Of a stretch of 64,000 nucleotides of DNA, positions 47,829-56,748 are shown piece by piece. Under the pieces are notes generated by a model. It was not told the origin of the DNA and ran no database searches. It was given only the letters and a program-made list of their open reading frames with translations. The stretch comes from Phocaeicola oris (GTDB lineage Bacteria; Bacteroidota; Bacteroidia; Bacteroidales; Bacteroidaceae): contig NZ_JAJLQX010000016.1 in the NCBI RefSeq assembly GCF_021295095.1, positions 1-64,000 on the forward strand, in the 5' to 3' direction. Both the position numbers and the translations under genes were made by a program. How positions within the stretch are numbered: the first letter of the stretch is position 1; every line of letters starts with the position of its first letter.

Positions 47829-48851
47829 CTATTTCGGCCTTTTCACTTTATCCGCGGAAGCATTATATATTTCATTCATAATTTCTCGGCCGACTGTAAC
47901 TCGATAATGCGACCCGTCATAAAAATTGTGATAATCACCCATCAACTCATTACTACTGTAATCAAAGACATTATCACTACCCAATATATTTTTCAATATA
48001 GTCAAATCTTCAGAACTCAACTGTTTCAATTCAAGAGAAGGGCCGATAACCAACTTCATATCTGTATGATGCTTCTGGCAAAAGTCCCGAATCTCATGCA
48101 AAAGCTTTAAGTGGGTAGGAGTAAAAAACGATTTATAAGAAGTCGGGCTTTGTCCAATCTTCTTAAAATTAACTCGTGACTTCCAATAGTTCTCTCCTTC
48201 CAAGCGGATAGAATCTTCCAAACATGTACTGGCATCATTCGTATACTTGTCCACACCGGAAGAAGGTGTACCAATGACTCCATTCATAGACTTCACATAC
48301 TTTCCTGTAATTTGATAACGCAAATAAGGAATCAAGAAGACAGGATTAAAAAAGCCTTGCGCGAAAGCTGTCTGATAACTGATCATGCTCTTATGCGTAA
48401 TGTCCGGAGGTAATATATGCATAATCCCCGGTTGAGGATTAACTTTCTGAAAAAAACTTTTTTCTGTAATAATAAGCAAATGCTTGACCGGCTGATCAGG
48501 CTGACTATCCAATGCTTTCAACTTTAAGCACAAGTCTCCCAATCCCTCAGCATTCGAAAAAAAGCGGAAAGGATGAGCATGTATATGTTCATTCCAATCG
48601 GTGCACAGAAATGCTCTGGTACATGAAGAACCCATTATAAACGAATCGTAACACATGTCATTTCGATACATCTTATACTTTTCCCAGCTCCTCTTCCCCT
48701 CGCTTTGACACACCTCACAATGGTCATAATCAGAATAAGAGCGCACAACTCTAAACGGATCCTTCACTATATATATTATAATAAGAAATATAAACGGAAT
48801 TAAAACGAGAAAACACTTAAAATAAAATGTGCGAATACTATTTCTTTTCAT
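47829..48851 (-). CDS. DltD-like SGNH membrane protein
   Basis: A 340-aa bitopic protein with one transmembrane helix (about 12-29) and an exported SGNH-like domain. A possible nucleophile is in FIMGSSCTRAF (Ser 75 or 76), and the Asp-x-x-His block is YDGSHYR near residue 312, the same two landmarks as in DltD. It lies 1 bp downstream of the MBOAT gene in the four-gene operon, in the place DltD takes in Gram-positive dlt operons. It probably assists the MBOAT enzyme in transferring an acyl or aminoacyl group to an envelope polymer. Sequence identity to true DltD could not be measured. Confidence 0.65.
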   Translation of the reverse strand: MKRNSIRTFYFKCFLVLIPFIFLIIIYIVKDPFRVVRSYSDYDHCEVCQSEGKRSWEKYKMYRNDMCYDSFIMGSSCTRAFLCTDWNEHIHAHPFRFFSNAEGLGDLCLKLKALDSQPDQPVKHLLIITEKSFFQKVNPQPGIMHILPPDITHKSMISYQTAFAQGFFNPVFLIPYLRYQITGKYVKSMNGVIGTPSSGVDKYTNDASTCLEDSIRLEGENYWKSRVNFKKIGQSPTSYKSFFTPTHLKLLHEIRDFCQKHHTDMKLVIGPSLELKQLSSEDLTILKNILGSDNVFDYSSNELMGDYHNFYDGSHYRVTVGREIMNEIYNASADKVKRPK

Positions 48852-48852
48852 A

Positions 48853-50223
48853 TTAGAACTGGATATAAATGAAATTCTCTACGCCAAAAGCACCAAAAAG
48901 GAATATAATCAAAGCCAAACCTATATAACAGCTCCATCGGGTAAGTGGTTTCATACGTACGCACTGTTCCAATATATCATGTTTAGAATTAATATACTCC
49001 ATCAGAAACATTAATAACACAGCTATTCCAAATACAATCCAATCGTAATCGGACATACCCAACCGGAGTTCTTTTATAGAGAAACTCTCGGGACGGAACA
49101 TATAACGGTACATATACCAAACATCTGACAAACGGCTCACCCTAAAAAACAGAAGAGAAAGAGCAAAAAGGAAATAAGTTCGAAGAATCGTTATAACACT
49201 CCAGACACCGTTACCAACAAATTCTTTCATCTTGTTTCTAAAAGACGCAGCCATCATTTCATAAATAACAATTATTCCCTGAAACAATCCATACAATACA
49301 AAAGTCCAACCAGCACCATGCCATACACCTATGGCGACAAATGTAATAAGCAAAGAAAAGGCAATGCCCCATTTCCCAATAGAGCGGAAAAATATATTAA
49401 GTGGAGAAAATACATAATCACGAACCCAAAAAGAAAGCGTCATGTGCCACCTTCGCCATAACTCACCCGTTGACTGTGATATAAAAGGTCGATTGAAATT
49501 AGGTTTCAGTTCAAAGCCCATCATACGCCCCAGTCCCAAAGCCATCAGTGTATATCCCGCAAAGTCGGCATATAGCTGGATAGGATAGAGCAGTGTAGCA
49601 ACCATCATCTGTATATTCGTTGCGTCTTGCACATTATCAAAAACGATATTTAAAGCCGGTCCGATTCTGTCGGCAATGACAAGCTTCAAGAACGTACCCC
49701 AAGCAATCATTTTCAGACCTTTCGTTACTTTATCGTAATCGAATGTTTTCGCAGTCTTCAATTGAGGCAACATATCGTAACTCCTTTCGATAGGACCGGA
49801 GAGGAATTTCATGAAAAGCATCATATACAAAGAGAAATCCCAGAAATCTCTCTCAGGGTCTTCCTCCCAATAGATACCTATTAAATAAGATAACGCCTGA
49901 AAAGTATAAAAAGAGATTCCCAACGGGAACAATGGAGAAAAATAACGGGCTATCAACCAAAAGCCAACCAAGATAGATATACTCGCCCATAGCACCCAAA
50001 CCGATTTGGACGTATTCAAATACTTATGGAGTACCCTACCAGCCCAAAAAGTAAAAAAGGTAACACACCATGCTATTACCAAATATACTATATGATAATA
50101 ACCAATGAACACACTGCTCGACAATAATAAAACAGCATGTTGCCAGCGTTTATCCGACTTGGCATAATAAAGAACGAACGTGAGTATGAAACATATCACG
50201 AACGGAGCTGATAAAAATTCCAT
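48853..50223 (-). CDS. MBOAT acyltransferase (DltB/AlgI-like)
   Basis: A 456-aa polytopic membrane O-acyltransferase with about eleven helices. RRWHMTLSFWVRDYVF and the invariant His in GVWHGAGWTF near residue 301 are the hallmark pair. FYTFQALSYLIGIYW and KFLSGPIERSYDM are typical of DltB/AlgI. It should take an acyl or aminoacyl group from the carrier protein across the membrane. I used ATG 50223, six bp after the carrier gene's stop, rather than the TTG at 50229. Confidence 0.88.
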   Translation of the reverse strand: MEFLSAPFVICFILTFVLYYAKSDKRWQHAVLLLSSSVFIGYYHIVYLVIAWCVTFFTFWAGRVLHKYLNTSKSVWVLWASISILVGFWLIARYFSPLFPLGISFYTFQALSYLIGIYWEEDPERDFWDFSLYMMLFMKFLSGPIERSYDMLPQLKTAKTFDYDKVTKGLKMIAWGTFLKLVIADRIGPALNIVFDNVQDATNIQMMVATLLYPIQLYADFAGYTLMALGLGRMMGFELKPNFNRPFISQSTGELWRRWHMTLSFWVRDYVFSPLNIFFRSIGKWGIAFSLLITFVAIGVWHGAGWTFVLYGLFQGIIVIYEMMAASFRNKMKEFVGNGVWSVITILRTYFLFALSLLFFRVSRLSDVWYMYRYMFRPESFSIKELRLGMSDYDWIVFGIAVLLMFLMEYINSKHDILEQCVRMKPLTRWSCYIGLALIIFLFGAFGVENFIYIQF

Positions 50224-50229
50224 GAGCAA

Positions 50230-50475
50230 TTATTGTTGAAGCTTATTCTTTATTTCGTTACACATGTCGTCGAGAGAATGCATCTTAATAATATCACGCA
50301 ACTTAAAACGAATATTAAATTCTTTCTCTATCTCACTAATAATTTGCATATTAGTTAAAGATGTCCAACCATCAATATCCTTCGCGGACATATTGTAATT
50401 AAGCTCTAAATCATTTACATTTAATACATTAGAAATCACTTTTGACAAAGTCTTTAGAATATCCTCTTTTTCCAT
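50230..50475 (-). CDS. acyl carrier protein (DltC-like)
   Basis: An 81-aa carrier protein with the phosphopantetheine site in DGWTSLTNM (Ser39), where other carriers have DSL. The helical pattern and acidic N-terminus match the carrier fold. It lies between the adenylating enzyme (4 bp away) and the MBOAT gene, matching the DltC role of holding the activated group as a thioester. The GWTSL variant is shared by other polysaccharide O-acylation carriers. It is unlikely to be the fatty-acid AcpP. Confidence 0.85.
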   Translation of the reverse strand: MEKEDILKTLSKVISNVLNVNDLELNYNMSAKDIDGWTSLTNMQIISEIEKEFNIRFKLRDIIKMHSLDDMCNEIKNKLQQ

Positions 50476-50479
50476 ATCA

Positions 50480-51946
50480 CTAAAAAAGTTCTTTTATCTT
50501 ATTTCTATCAATCTTATTATTCGAATTCTGTGGGAATGTTTGCAAATGAATCGTTTTATATGGCAACATGTAATTGGGTAAATAGTGTTTCATAAAATCC
50601 ATCAGTTCTTTATCCCGACTATTATCCTCACATTCAACAGCCAATCCTATCATGGTTGCTCCCTGATGGGTAATAGGAACCGCGACAGCAGCTACTTTGT
50701 TCTTGAAAAACTTACGTGCAATACAGTCTATTTCACTAAGTTCTATACGGTAACCTTGAATCTTCACCTGAGAGTCTTTTCTACCATAATAATAGATATC
50801 ACCTTCGGCATCGACCGAACAGACATCTCCTGTGAGGTACCACCTTACGCCATCATAATTTATGAAAGCATTTATATTCGCAGAACTATTCCAATACCCT
50901 TTAAACAGTTGGTCGCCTGCCACACACAGCTCTCCTTTCGTGTTTTTCGGCAACAATTTATAATTGTCATCAACAATCATAGCCTTTACTCTACTCAAAG
51001 GACGACCAATACCAATAATGCCATTTACATTCTTAATATCCGACTGTGGAAACTTATAGGCTGTACAGAAAATGGTGCATTCTGTCGGTCCGTAAAAATT
51101 CCACATCTCGGAACGCGAAACCTTTTGCCAACATTTTACATCTTCCACATTAGAAGCTTCTGCACTAAAAAAAGAATAACGTATGTGAGAAACATCAATT
51201 TCATCTAAATAAGGCAATACATAATGAAGCACTGATGGAGCCATCAAAACTACAGACAACTGATAATCGTTTATTAATCGAACTGCTTCCAGCCATTTTA
51301 TCATATCCGGTCTAACGGTATAAAGACAAGCACCATTCAACAAAGCCATCAACAGACAGCAAACCGAAAGATCAAAGGTTAAATCAAACATCTGAAGGCA
51401 ACGATCTCCCTCTTTGATTTGAATACCCAACTCTTTAAAATCGTGAACAAAAGCATCAATATTGCCAAAACTAATAGGCACTCCTTTCGGACGACCGGTT
51501 GTCCCTGAAGTAAAAAGAATATAAGCAGGTTCTTCTACATTAGGATAAACAACAGGCACGAAGCACTCATTATCCGGCAAATTACCAATCTGAATCACTT
51601 TTTCATCATTATACCTGGAATCTGAACTTGAGTCCAACACGACTCTTATGCCAACTTGGGAAATAATATCTTGACATCTGGCTAAAGGCTGCATAGGATG
51701 AAGAGGTACATAACATTTTCCTTCCATCCATGTAGCTATGACAGAAGCATACGTATCGAGGTCATTATTAACTACAAGCCCGATGTAATGATCACTCACT
51801 TTAGCTAATTCTGCTCTGATGCTGTTTATTCTTTTAAACAAGTCGGCATAAGTAAAAAACTTATCATTAATACAAAAGGCCTGTTGTGCTGCATTTCTCT
51901 TCAGAGAATCGGCCAAATATGTTACGAAATCTATATTCAAAATCAT
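50480..51946 (-). CDS. AMP-forming ligase (DltA-like)
   Basis: A 488-aa adenylate-forming enzyme. Core motifs are FTSGTTGRPKGVP near 143, FYGPTEC near 288, YLTGDVC and the hinge KIQGYRIELSEID, with the catalytic C-terminal Lys region NSNNKIDRNKI at the end. Length and motif spacing match DltA-type aminoacyl-carrier-protein ligases rather than large NRPS modules. The carrier gene is 4 bp downstream. The amino or acyl substrate pocket could not be decided from the sequence. Confidence 0.82.
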   Translation of the reverse strand: MILNIDFVTYLADSLKRNAAQQAFCINDKFFTYADLFKRINSIRAELAKVSDHYIGLVVNNDLDTYASVIATWMEGKCYVPLHPMQPLARCQDIISQVGIRVVLDSSSDSRYNDEKVIQIGNLPDNECFVPVVYPNVEEPAYILFTSGTTGRPKGVPISFGNIDAFVHDFKELGIQIKEGDRCLQMFDLTFDLSVCCLLMALLNGACLYTVRPDMIKWLEAVRLINDYQLSVVLMAPSVLHYVLPYLDEIDVSHIRYSFFSAEASNVEDVKCWQKVSRSEMWNFYGPTECTIFCTAYKFPQSDIKNVNGIIGIGRPLSRVKAMIVDDNYKLLPKNTKGELCVAGDQLFKGYWNSSANINAFINYDGVRWYLTGDVCSVDAEGDIYYYGRKDSQVKIQGYRIELSEIDCIARKFFKNKVAAVAVPITHQGATMIGLAVECEDNSRDKELMDFMKHYLPNYMLPYKTIHLQTFPQNSNNKIDRNKIKELF

Positions 51947-52235
51947 GCCAATCCGTAATCTATATTAAATCTTTCCTATTTTCAATATTAAAATCAAAGC
52001 TTTTGTTATTTATATTCTTATTATCTTCATACAATTTTTAAGCTTTTCATTATAAATGAACATAATCGAAAAAGACTGCATAAAGAAAAGTTAATTAGCG
52101 TTAATGTCCGCCAATCGAATCGCTTTGAAACTTTTATATAGAAAACATCATTCTCCATATAATAAACAATATTTATTGTCACCGTATGGCGACAAAATCT
52201 TAATTACAAATATATTATTTTAAATAATCAGCAGA
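51947..52235. other. AT-rich leader of the Dlt-like operon
   Basis: No gene seen. On the minus strand a -7-like TATATTTG (plus 52207-52214) lies about 260 bp before the ligase start, without a -33. A small hairpin at 52178-52197 (TTGTC...GACAA) lies just downstream of lpxH and could slow transcription there, but has no T-run. Confidence 0.4.
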
Positions 52236-53003
52236 TTATGAGAACTTCGTCTCTCCTTCTATATACTGTTCGAGGAATATATTCTCTCCATCAAACACAG
52301 CATAGGAATAGTTCGTAATCCAATCGCCAATAATCATCATTCGAGATGTTTCGGACAACATCAGATCAAGCATAATATGCCGATGTCCATATATAAAATA
52401 ATTGATATTCGGATGACTGCTCAAATACTCTTTTGAAAAGAGCACTAATGGTTCCTTATCCTCTCCCAGATAGGGTGGTTCTCCTCCGTCGTCCCGCTTT
52501 TCTCTGCTATGCTTTGCCCATTCCAATCCAAAATTCACACTCCATCGGGGGTGAATGGTCGCGAATATACGGGTAAGTGTCTTATTATGAAACATCCAAC
52601 GAAGAAGTTTAAACTGTTTATCGTTATCACCAAGACCATCGCCATGAGAAAGGAAAAACTCTTTTCCGTAAATCTCACAAGTTAAAGAAGTACGATGTAG
52701 AATAACTCCACACTCTTTCTCTAAATAATCACCACACCATATATCATGATTACCCGTAAAGAAATGTACCTCAACTCCGGAATCGGTCAATTCTGAAATC
52801 TTTCCCAAAAAACGGGAATAGCCTTTCGGAACTACATATTTATATTCAAACCAAAAGTCAAACATATCACCTAAAAGATACACAGCGGCAGCATTCTGTT
52901 TAATGCTATCGAGGAAATTCACCAAACGGCGTTCTTGATTACGACCATGAGCAATGGCTCTTGAGCCAAGATGTGCATCTGAAAGGAAATATACATTCTT
53001 CAT
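52236..53003 (-). CDS. lpxH: UDP-2,3-diacylglucosamine diphosphatase (LpxH-like)
   Basis: A 255-aa metallophosphoesterase of lipid A synthesis, cleaving UDP-2,3-diacylglucosamine to lipid X and UMP. The metal-binding blocks are SDAHLG (D9, H11), YLLGDMFDFW, FTGNHDIW, FLSHGDGLG and YGHRH. The DFWFEYK sequence after the second block is typical of LpxH. It acts at the inner membrane. It follows the sufT-like gene after 7 bp. Confidence is high at family level; activity is inferred. Confidence 0.85.
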   Translation of the reverse strand: MKNVYFLSDAHLGSRAIAHGRNQERRLVNFLDSIKQNAAAVYLLGDMFDFWFEYKYVVPKGYSRFLGKISELTDSGVEVHFFTGNHDIWCGDYLEKECGVILHRTSLTCEIYGKEFFLSHGDGLGDNDKQFKLLRWMFHNKTLTRIFATIHPRWSVNFGLEWAKHSREKRDDGGEPPYLGEDKEPLVLFSKEYLSSHPNINYFIYGHRHIMLDLMLSETSRMMIIGDWITNYSYAVFDGENIFLEQYIEGETKFS

Positions 53004-53010
53004 ATAATCA

Positions 53011-53331
53011 TTACATTAAACCGAGTTCTACTTTGGCTTCCTCACTCATCATATCCTGATGCCACTCCGGTTCAAAGACCAAGTTAAGATTTACTTGCTC
53101 CAGCCCTTCAATAGAGGCAACCTTTTGATGAACATCCTGAAGGATAAAATCAGCTGCAGGACAGTTCGGAGCAGTCATAGTCATATCAATATCAACCGAC
53201 GAATCATCCTTAACATCTATTTTATAAATCAGTCCGAGGTCGTAGACATTCACAGGAATTTCCGGATCATAAACCGTCTTCAACATCTTTACTACCTTTT
53301 CTTCCAAATTCAAACGCGTTTTCTCGTCCAT
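53011..53331 (-). CDS. SufT/MIP18-family (DUF59) iron-sulfur assembly protein
   Basis: A 106-aa protein with KTVYDPEIPVNVYDLGLIY and MTAPNCPAAD, the two MIP18/DUF59 signatures, the Cys being in the second. Members help mature [4Fe-4S] proteins. A -7 box lies between it and radC, so it may have its own promoter in addition to reading from radC. It is followed 7 bp later by lpxH. Confidence 0.82.
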   Translation of the reverse strand: MDEKTRLNLEEKVVKMLKTVYDPEIPVNVYDLGLIYKIDVKDDSSVDIDMTMTAPNCPAADFILQDVHQKVASIEGLEQVNLNLVFEPEWHQDMMSEEAKVELGLM

Positions 53332-53347
53332 ATCTTTTTTTATTTTG

Positions 53348-53355
53348 CAAAGATA
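53348..53355 (-). promoter_or_regulatory. -7 box for sufT-like gene and lpxH
   Basis: The plus-strand CAAAGATA reads TATCTTTG on the minus strand, in the 30-bp gap between radC and the sufT-like gene. No -33 was found. Confidence 0.4.
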
Positions 53356-53361
53356 ATAAAT

Positions 53362-54051
53362 TTAAATTCTTCCTTCATCCGCATAGCTATAAAATTTGCC
53401 ATCCGTCAGAATAATATGGTCTAACAAGCGAATACACATGACTTGCGCAGCTTTTGAAAGACGATTGGTAAGGTTATCATCTTCCCTGCTGGGACGAATG
53501 CTTCCCGAAGGATGATTATGGCAAAGAGCAATGGAAACGGCACGCTTCAGCAAGGCCTCCCGCAGCACACAACGAATATCAACTGCCGTAGCGGCTATTC
53601 CTCCAATGCTCATTTTCACGCTATCAATAACTTTAGATGCCTGATTCATCAGAAGCACCCAACATTCTTCGACAGGAAGATCACACATAACAGGATAAAA
53701 ATAATCATAAATGTCTATTGAGCTCTGAATGACCGTCCTTTCCCTGACCTCTTCTTCTTTCCTTCGTTTCCCGAGTTCCGATGCTGCAAGTATAGAGATT
53801 GCTTTCGCTGTCCCGATTCCCTTATATCGACAAAGGTCATCAACCGAGCATTTCCCCAACTCATGTAAATTGTTATGAAAATCGCCCAATACTTTTCGCA
53901 TAAGTTCCACAGCCGATTCTTCACCGTTTCCGGACCCTATCAATATGGCTAACAGCTCAGCATTCGACAACGAATGAATGCCATGGCTTAGCATCTTTTC
54001 ACGCGGGCGATCTTCTTCTGCCCATTCCCGAATAGTCAGTTTATCCTTCAT
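53362..54051 (-). CDS. radC: RadC-family protein (JAMM/MPN+ domain)
   Basis: A 229-aa protein with an N-terminal helix-hairpin-helix region (CRYKGIGTAKAISIL near 75) and a JAMM metalloprotease fold with HNHPSGSIRPSREDD near 180. The metal-binding His-x-His and Asp are intact. The old link to recombinational repair is weak, and the cellular role is unsettled. It is the first gene before the sufT-like gene (30 bp) and lpxH. Confidence 0.88.
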   Translation of the reverse strand: MKDKLTIREWAEEDRPREKMLSHGIHSLSNAELLAILIGSGNGEESAVELMRKVLGDFHNNLHELGKCSVDDLCRYKGIGTAKAISILAASELGKRRKEEEVRERTVIQSSIDIYDYFYPVMCDLPVEECWVLLMNQASKVIDSVKMSIGGIAATAVDIRCVLREALLKRAVSIALCHNHPSGSIRPSREDDNLTNRLSKAAQVMCIRLLDHIILTDGKFYSYADEGRI

Positions 54052-54057
54052 AGTTGA

Positions 54058-54110
54058 AAAAAGATATAATTAAGGTACAGGCTCCCCGCCTCCCACCATC
54101 GCCGTACCTT
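54058..54110 (-). terminator. terminator of the GT2 gene
   Basis: On the minus strand AAGGTAC pairs with GTACCTT (plus arms 54072-54078 and 54104-54110), followed by an AT-rich stretch ending TCTTTTTT. It lies between the GT2 gene and radC. Confidence 0.5.
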
Positions 54111-54113
54111 CTG

Positions 54114-55163
54114 TTATTTATAAAAGTTCTTTGTAAAGGCAGTAAACTCTTCCTTTCCTAAGACGCAACGCTTCCACCATGCCCGTATAAATCCGGTGCC
54201 ATAACCAATTAATTGGATAAACGCAGCAACAACGGATAAAACTCCAATCTTTAGGTTCTTATTCTTAATCATTGAGTCAATAAAGATAATCAAGGCAAAA
54301 AGAATGACAGGCAGCAACGATAACTCCATACAAGCAAAGCCAAATGCTCCCTCCATGTGTGTAGTTCCAAAGAAAAAGTTGATAAATCCAAGCAAAAAGA
54401 GAAGCAAAAGAAAAACGACACCTACGGTAAATGCCATAGGTAACAGATGTACGATCTTCAGTGACTCAGGATATTTTTTATACAAATTGACGCGGGCTAT
54501 CCCTGAATTATGAACTTGCTTAAAGAATTTCTTCAAATCCGTACGACGCTTATGCCAAACCCAAGCTTCGGGAAACAAGCGACAACGGTAACCTCCTTTA
54601 AATATACGAATACTAAAATCAATATCTTCTCCGAAACGCATTTTTGAGAATCCGCCGAGTGCCTTATAAACATCCGCTTTCACACCCATATTAAAACTTC
54701 GGGGATAAAATTTATCCAACTTTTTCTTTCCTCCACGAATTCCACCGGTGGTAAAGAACGAAGTCATAGCATAGTTAATAGCTTTCTGAATATCCGAAAA
54801 AGAAGCATGTGCCCTGTCCGGTCCGCCAAATGCGTCAGCCGGTTCACGACTCAATTCTTCATCAACAGCCGCCAAATAACCGGAAGGGATAATGCAATCG
54901 GAATCTAAAATGAGCAGATATTCGCCCTCTGCTTTATCCGCGCCAAAATTACGTGTCTGTCCGGGACCGGAATTCTCCTTATTATAATAATGTATAGGAA
55001 TGATGGAAGCATACTTTTCAACAACCGACTTGCATGGCACACTCGACCCGTCTTCAACAACAATCACCTCAAAATCATGAACCGTCTGTTGCATCAGACT
55101 ATTCAACAGTTCATCTACTTCTTCCGGACGGTTATAAACCGGAATGATAAAAGAATATTTCAT
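54114..55163 (-). CDS. GT2-family glycosyltransferase, membrane-anchored
   Basis: A 349-aa GT-A fold inverting glycosyltransferase. It starts KYSFIIPVYNRPEEV and has DSDC in the nucleotide-sugar site near 86 and FGEDIDFSIR (acceptor or base region) near 180. Three C-terminal transmembrane helices (about 240-340) anchor it to the inner membrane. It likely builds a surface polysaccharide or glycolipid, with substrate unknown. I used ATG 55163, since the longer form from 55214 adds 17 residues before the clear KYSFIIPVYN strand. Its transcript is alone, ending at the hairpin before radC. Confidence 0.82.
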   Translation of the reverse strand: MKYSFIIPVYNRPEEVDELLNSLMQQTVHDFEVIVVEDGSSVPCKSVVEKYASIIPIHYYNKENSGPGQTRNFGADKAEGEYLLILDSDCIIPSGYLAAVDEELSREPADAFGGPDRAHASFSDIQKAINYAMTSFFTTGGIRGGKKKLDKFYPRSFNMGVKADVYKALGGFSKMRFGEDIDFSIRIFKGGYRCRLFPEAWVWHKRRTDLKKFFKQVHNSGIARVNLYKKYPESLKIVHLLPMAFTVGVVFLLLLFLLGFINFFFGTTHMEGAFGFACMELSLLPVILFALIIFIDSMIKNKNLKIGVLSVVAAFIQLIGYGTGFIRAWWKRCVLGKEEFTAFTKNFYK

Positions 55164-55508
55164 AAGCCTTTCAATGTTTGTCCTATCGGAATGATTCTCT
55201 TCACAAAGAAACAAAAAAAAGTGAAAAGAACCGCTTGTTTACCTGAAAATTGCGCCTTTATCTGTCTCTTTATGGCATGTATGCAAGGGGACGTCATCGC
55301 GCAAAGGCTTGATGTATTGTTTCACATACTTTTATAACGCAACTTATTTCACGGTAATATCTCACGACTGACGATATTTTTTATCTTGTCAACAGAAAGG
55401 AGGCAATAAACCTTATCCTTCGCTAAAGGAGGTATTACACCATGTTGAAACGATGTTTTCATCTTGTCGTCAGACAGTTTTAATGGGTCATAAAGAGATT
55501 TGGGAAAG

Positions 55509-55630
55509 CGATACGTATGACTCGTCAAACTCATACGCATGAACCGAGCAACTCATACGCATCAGTTGAGTAACTCATACGCATGAACCGGACAACTCAT
55601 ACGCATGAACTGAACAACTCATACGCGTCA
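55509..55630. repeat. family A array, locus 4: six 22-bp palindromic units
   Basis: Units begin at 55509, 55531, 55553, 55575, 55597 and 55619, exactly 22 bp apart. Cores are TCATACGCATGA (three times), TCATACGCATCA and TCATACGCGTCA. It is the least drifted locus, between the GT2 gene and the DUF4249 gene. Confidence 0.9.
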
Positions 55631-55655
55631 CTTTTCGCGTTCCTGCGCACAAAGC

Positions 55656-55678
55656 AACAACGGCATACGGCCGTTGTT
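55656..55678 (-). terminator. hairpin after the DUF4249 gene, possible terminator
   Basis: AACAACGGC (55656-55664) pairs perfectly with GCCGTTGTT (55670-55678). On the minus strand it is followed by GCTTTGTG, a weak T-run. It begins 23 bp beyond the stop. Confidence 0.45.
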
Positions 55679-55700
55679 CTAAAAAGACGCTGTGCCTATC

Positions 55701-56744
55701 TTAAAACGGAACTATCTGACGAGACCCCGACAAACCGCCAATAATCCCCCAACCGTTCTCCACATTAGAATAGATCTGAATCGGTTCGGAATAATCACTA
55801 TGCTGAAATATTCGATACTGCTGAATGGATTTCAAATAATAATAGAAGTCGCGTGATAAAGACTGCAATTCCACATATACCCGAGGATTATTAACATACA
55901 TTCTTTCACGTATCCTGACTGAAAACGTCAAAGATTGTCCGTCAAAAAGATGATCGTCAAAAACATTAGAGAAATAAGCCGGCCATCCTCCATAGGCTTC
56001 GGGCAAGCCATGATCCACAAAAACAAGATCGTCGGAGAAAAATATATCCGACCTGAAAAGTCCGTCACTGCGGCTGATATCGATTCCCGTAGAATCGGCA
56101 TGAGCAAGCGCTTCTTTGGAGTTGAGTCTCTGGTTTCCAATAGAGCGAACCATTAACCTATAATAATTCGGACCGGATGGGTCGGTGATAGAACAAGTAA
56201 TATGCATGACCGTATCCGTAGTACACGAATCATACGTATCTGTGCTCTCATCCAACACGCCATTGAAAGAATTGTCCAAAAGGACTTTATGGTCTATGAT
56301 TTCTATGGACTGTTTCATCGGGACCGTTACAGAGGCTCGAGAATCACCATACAAATCCGAATGTACGTTAATTTCTACCCTGTCGCCTTCTTTAGGTATA
56401 TAATCCGATTTATAATATAAATTTTCCTCATCGTACATAAAACCATAATGACGTTCACCGTTCACCGTAGCTTCCACTTTCGCGTCATCAATCACCGCCC
56501 ATTTATAATCCAACGTATCCTCAGACGTTTCCATCTGCCAGAATGTGTAATGTTCCCATAATGGTACCTTAGAAAGAGGAAAAGCACGTGATACGGTCAC
56601 TGTCAACGTAGTGTCCGCGACGACGGCACTATTCAACACCAATTCATTGCCTATTTGTTCTTGAGTCTCAAAAGGCAGGGTCTTCTCACATGAACAGAAC
56701 AAGGTTCCCATCAGAAGTAAAAATATTATTATCGTCGATTTCAT
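55701..56744 (-). CDS. DUF4249 lipoprotein
   Basis: A 347-aa lipoprotein (lipobox GTLFCSC near residue 19). Strands with ELVLNSAVVADTTLTVTVSRAF, AVIDDAKVEATVNG, DRVEINVHSDLYGDSRASVTVP and a C-terminal GLSGSRQIVPF fit DUF4249, a family normally found right after a TonB-dependent receptor, as here (4 bp gap). It probably forms a substrate-capture partner for the receptor, analogous to SusD but unrelated in sequence. Substrate unknown. Confidence 0.75.
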   Translation of the reverse strand: MKSTIIIFLLLMGTLFCSCEKTLPFETQEQIGNELVLNSAVVADTTLTVTVSRAFPLSKVPLWEHYTFWQMETSEDTLDYKWAVIDDAKVEATVNGERHYGFMYDEENLYYKSDYIPKEGDRVEINVHSDLYGDSRASVTVPMKQSIEIIDHKVLLDNSFNGVLDESTDTYDSCTTDTVMHITCSITDPSGPNYYRLMVRSIGNQRLNSKEALAHADSTGIDISRSDGLFRSDIFFSDDLVFVDHGLPEAYGGWPAYFSNVFDDHLFDGQSLTFSVRIRERMYVNNPRVYVELQSLSRDFYYYLKSIQQYRIFQHSDYSEPIQIYSNVENGWGIIGGLSGSRQIVPF

Positions 56745-56748
56745 ATCT

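Noticed and set aside
55349-55540. 63-aa minus-strand frame ending beside family A
   Set aside because: It overlaps the array at its N-terminus and has no recognisable domain. It could be a gene remnant but I cannot support it.
55509-55630. Family A arrays as a CRISPR
   Set aside because: The repeats run directly into each other with no unique spacers of constant length, the unit drifts, and no cas gene is nearby.
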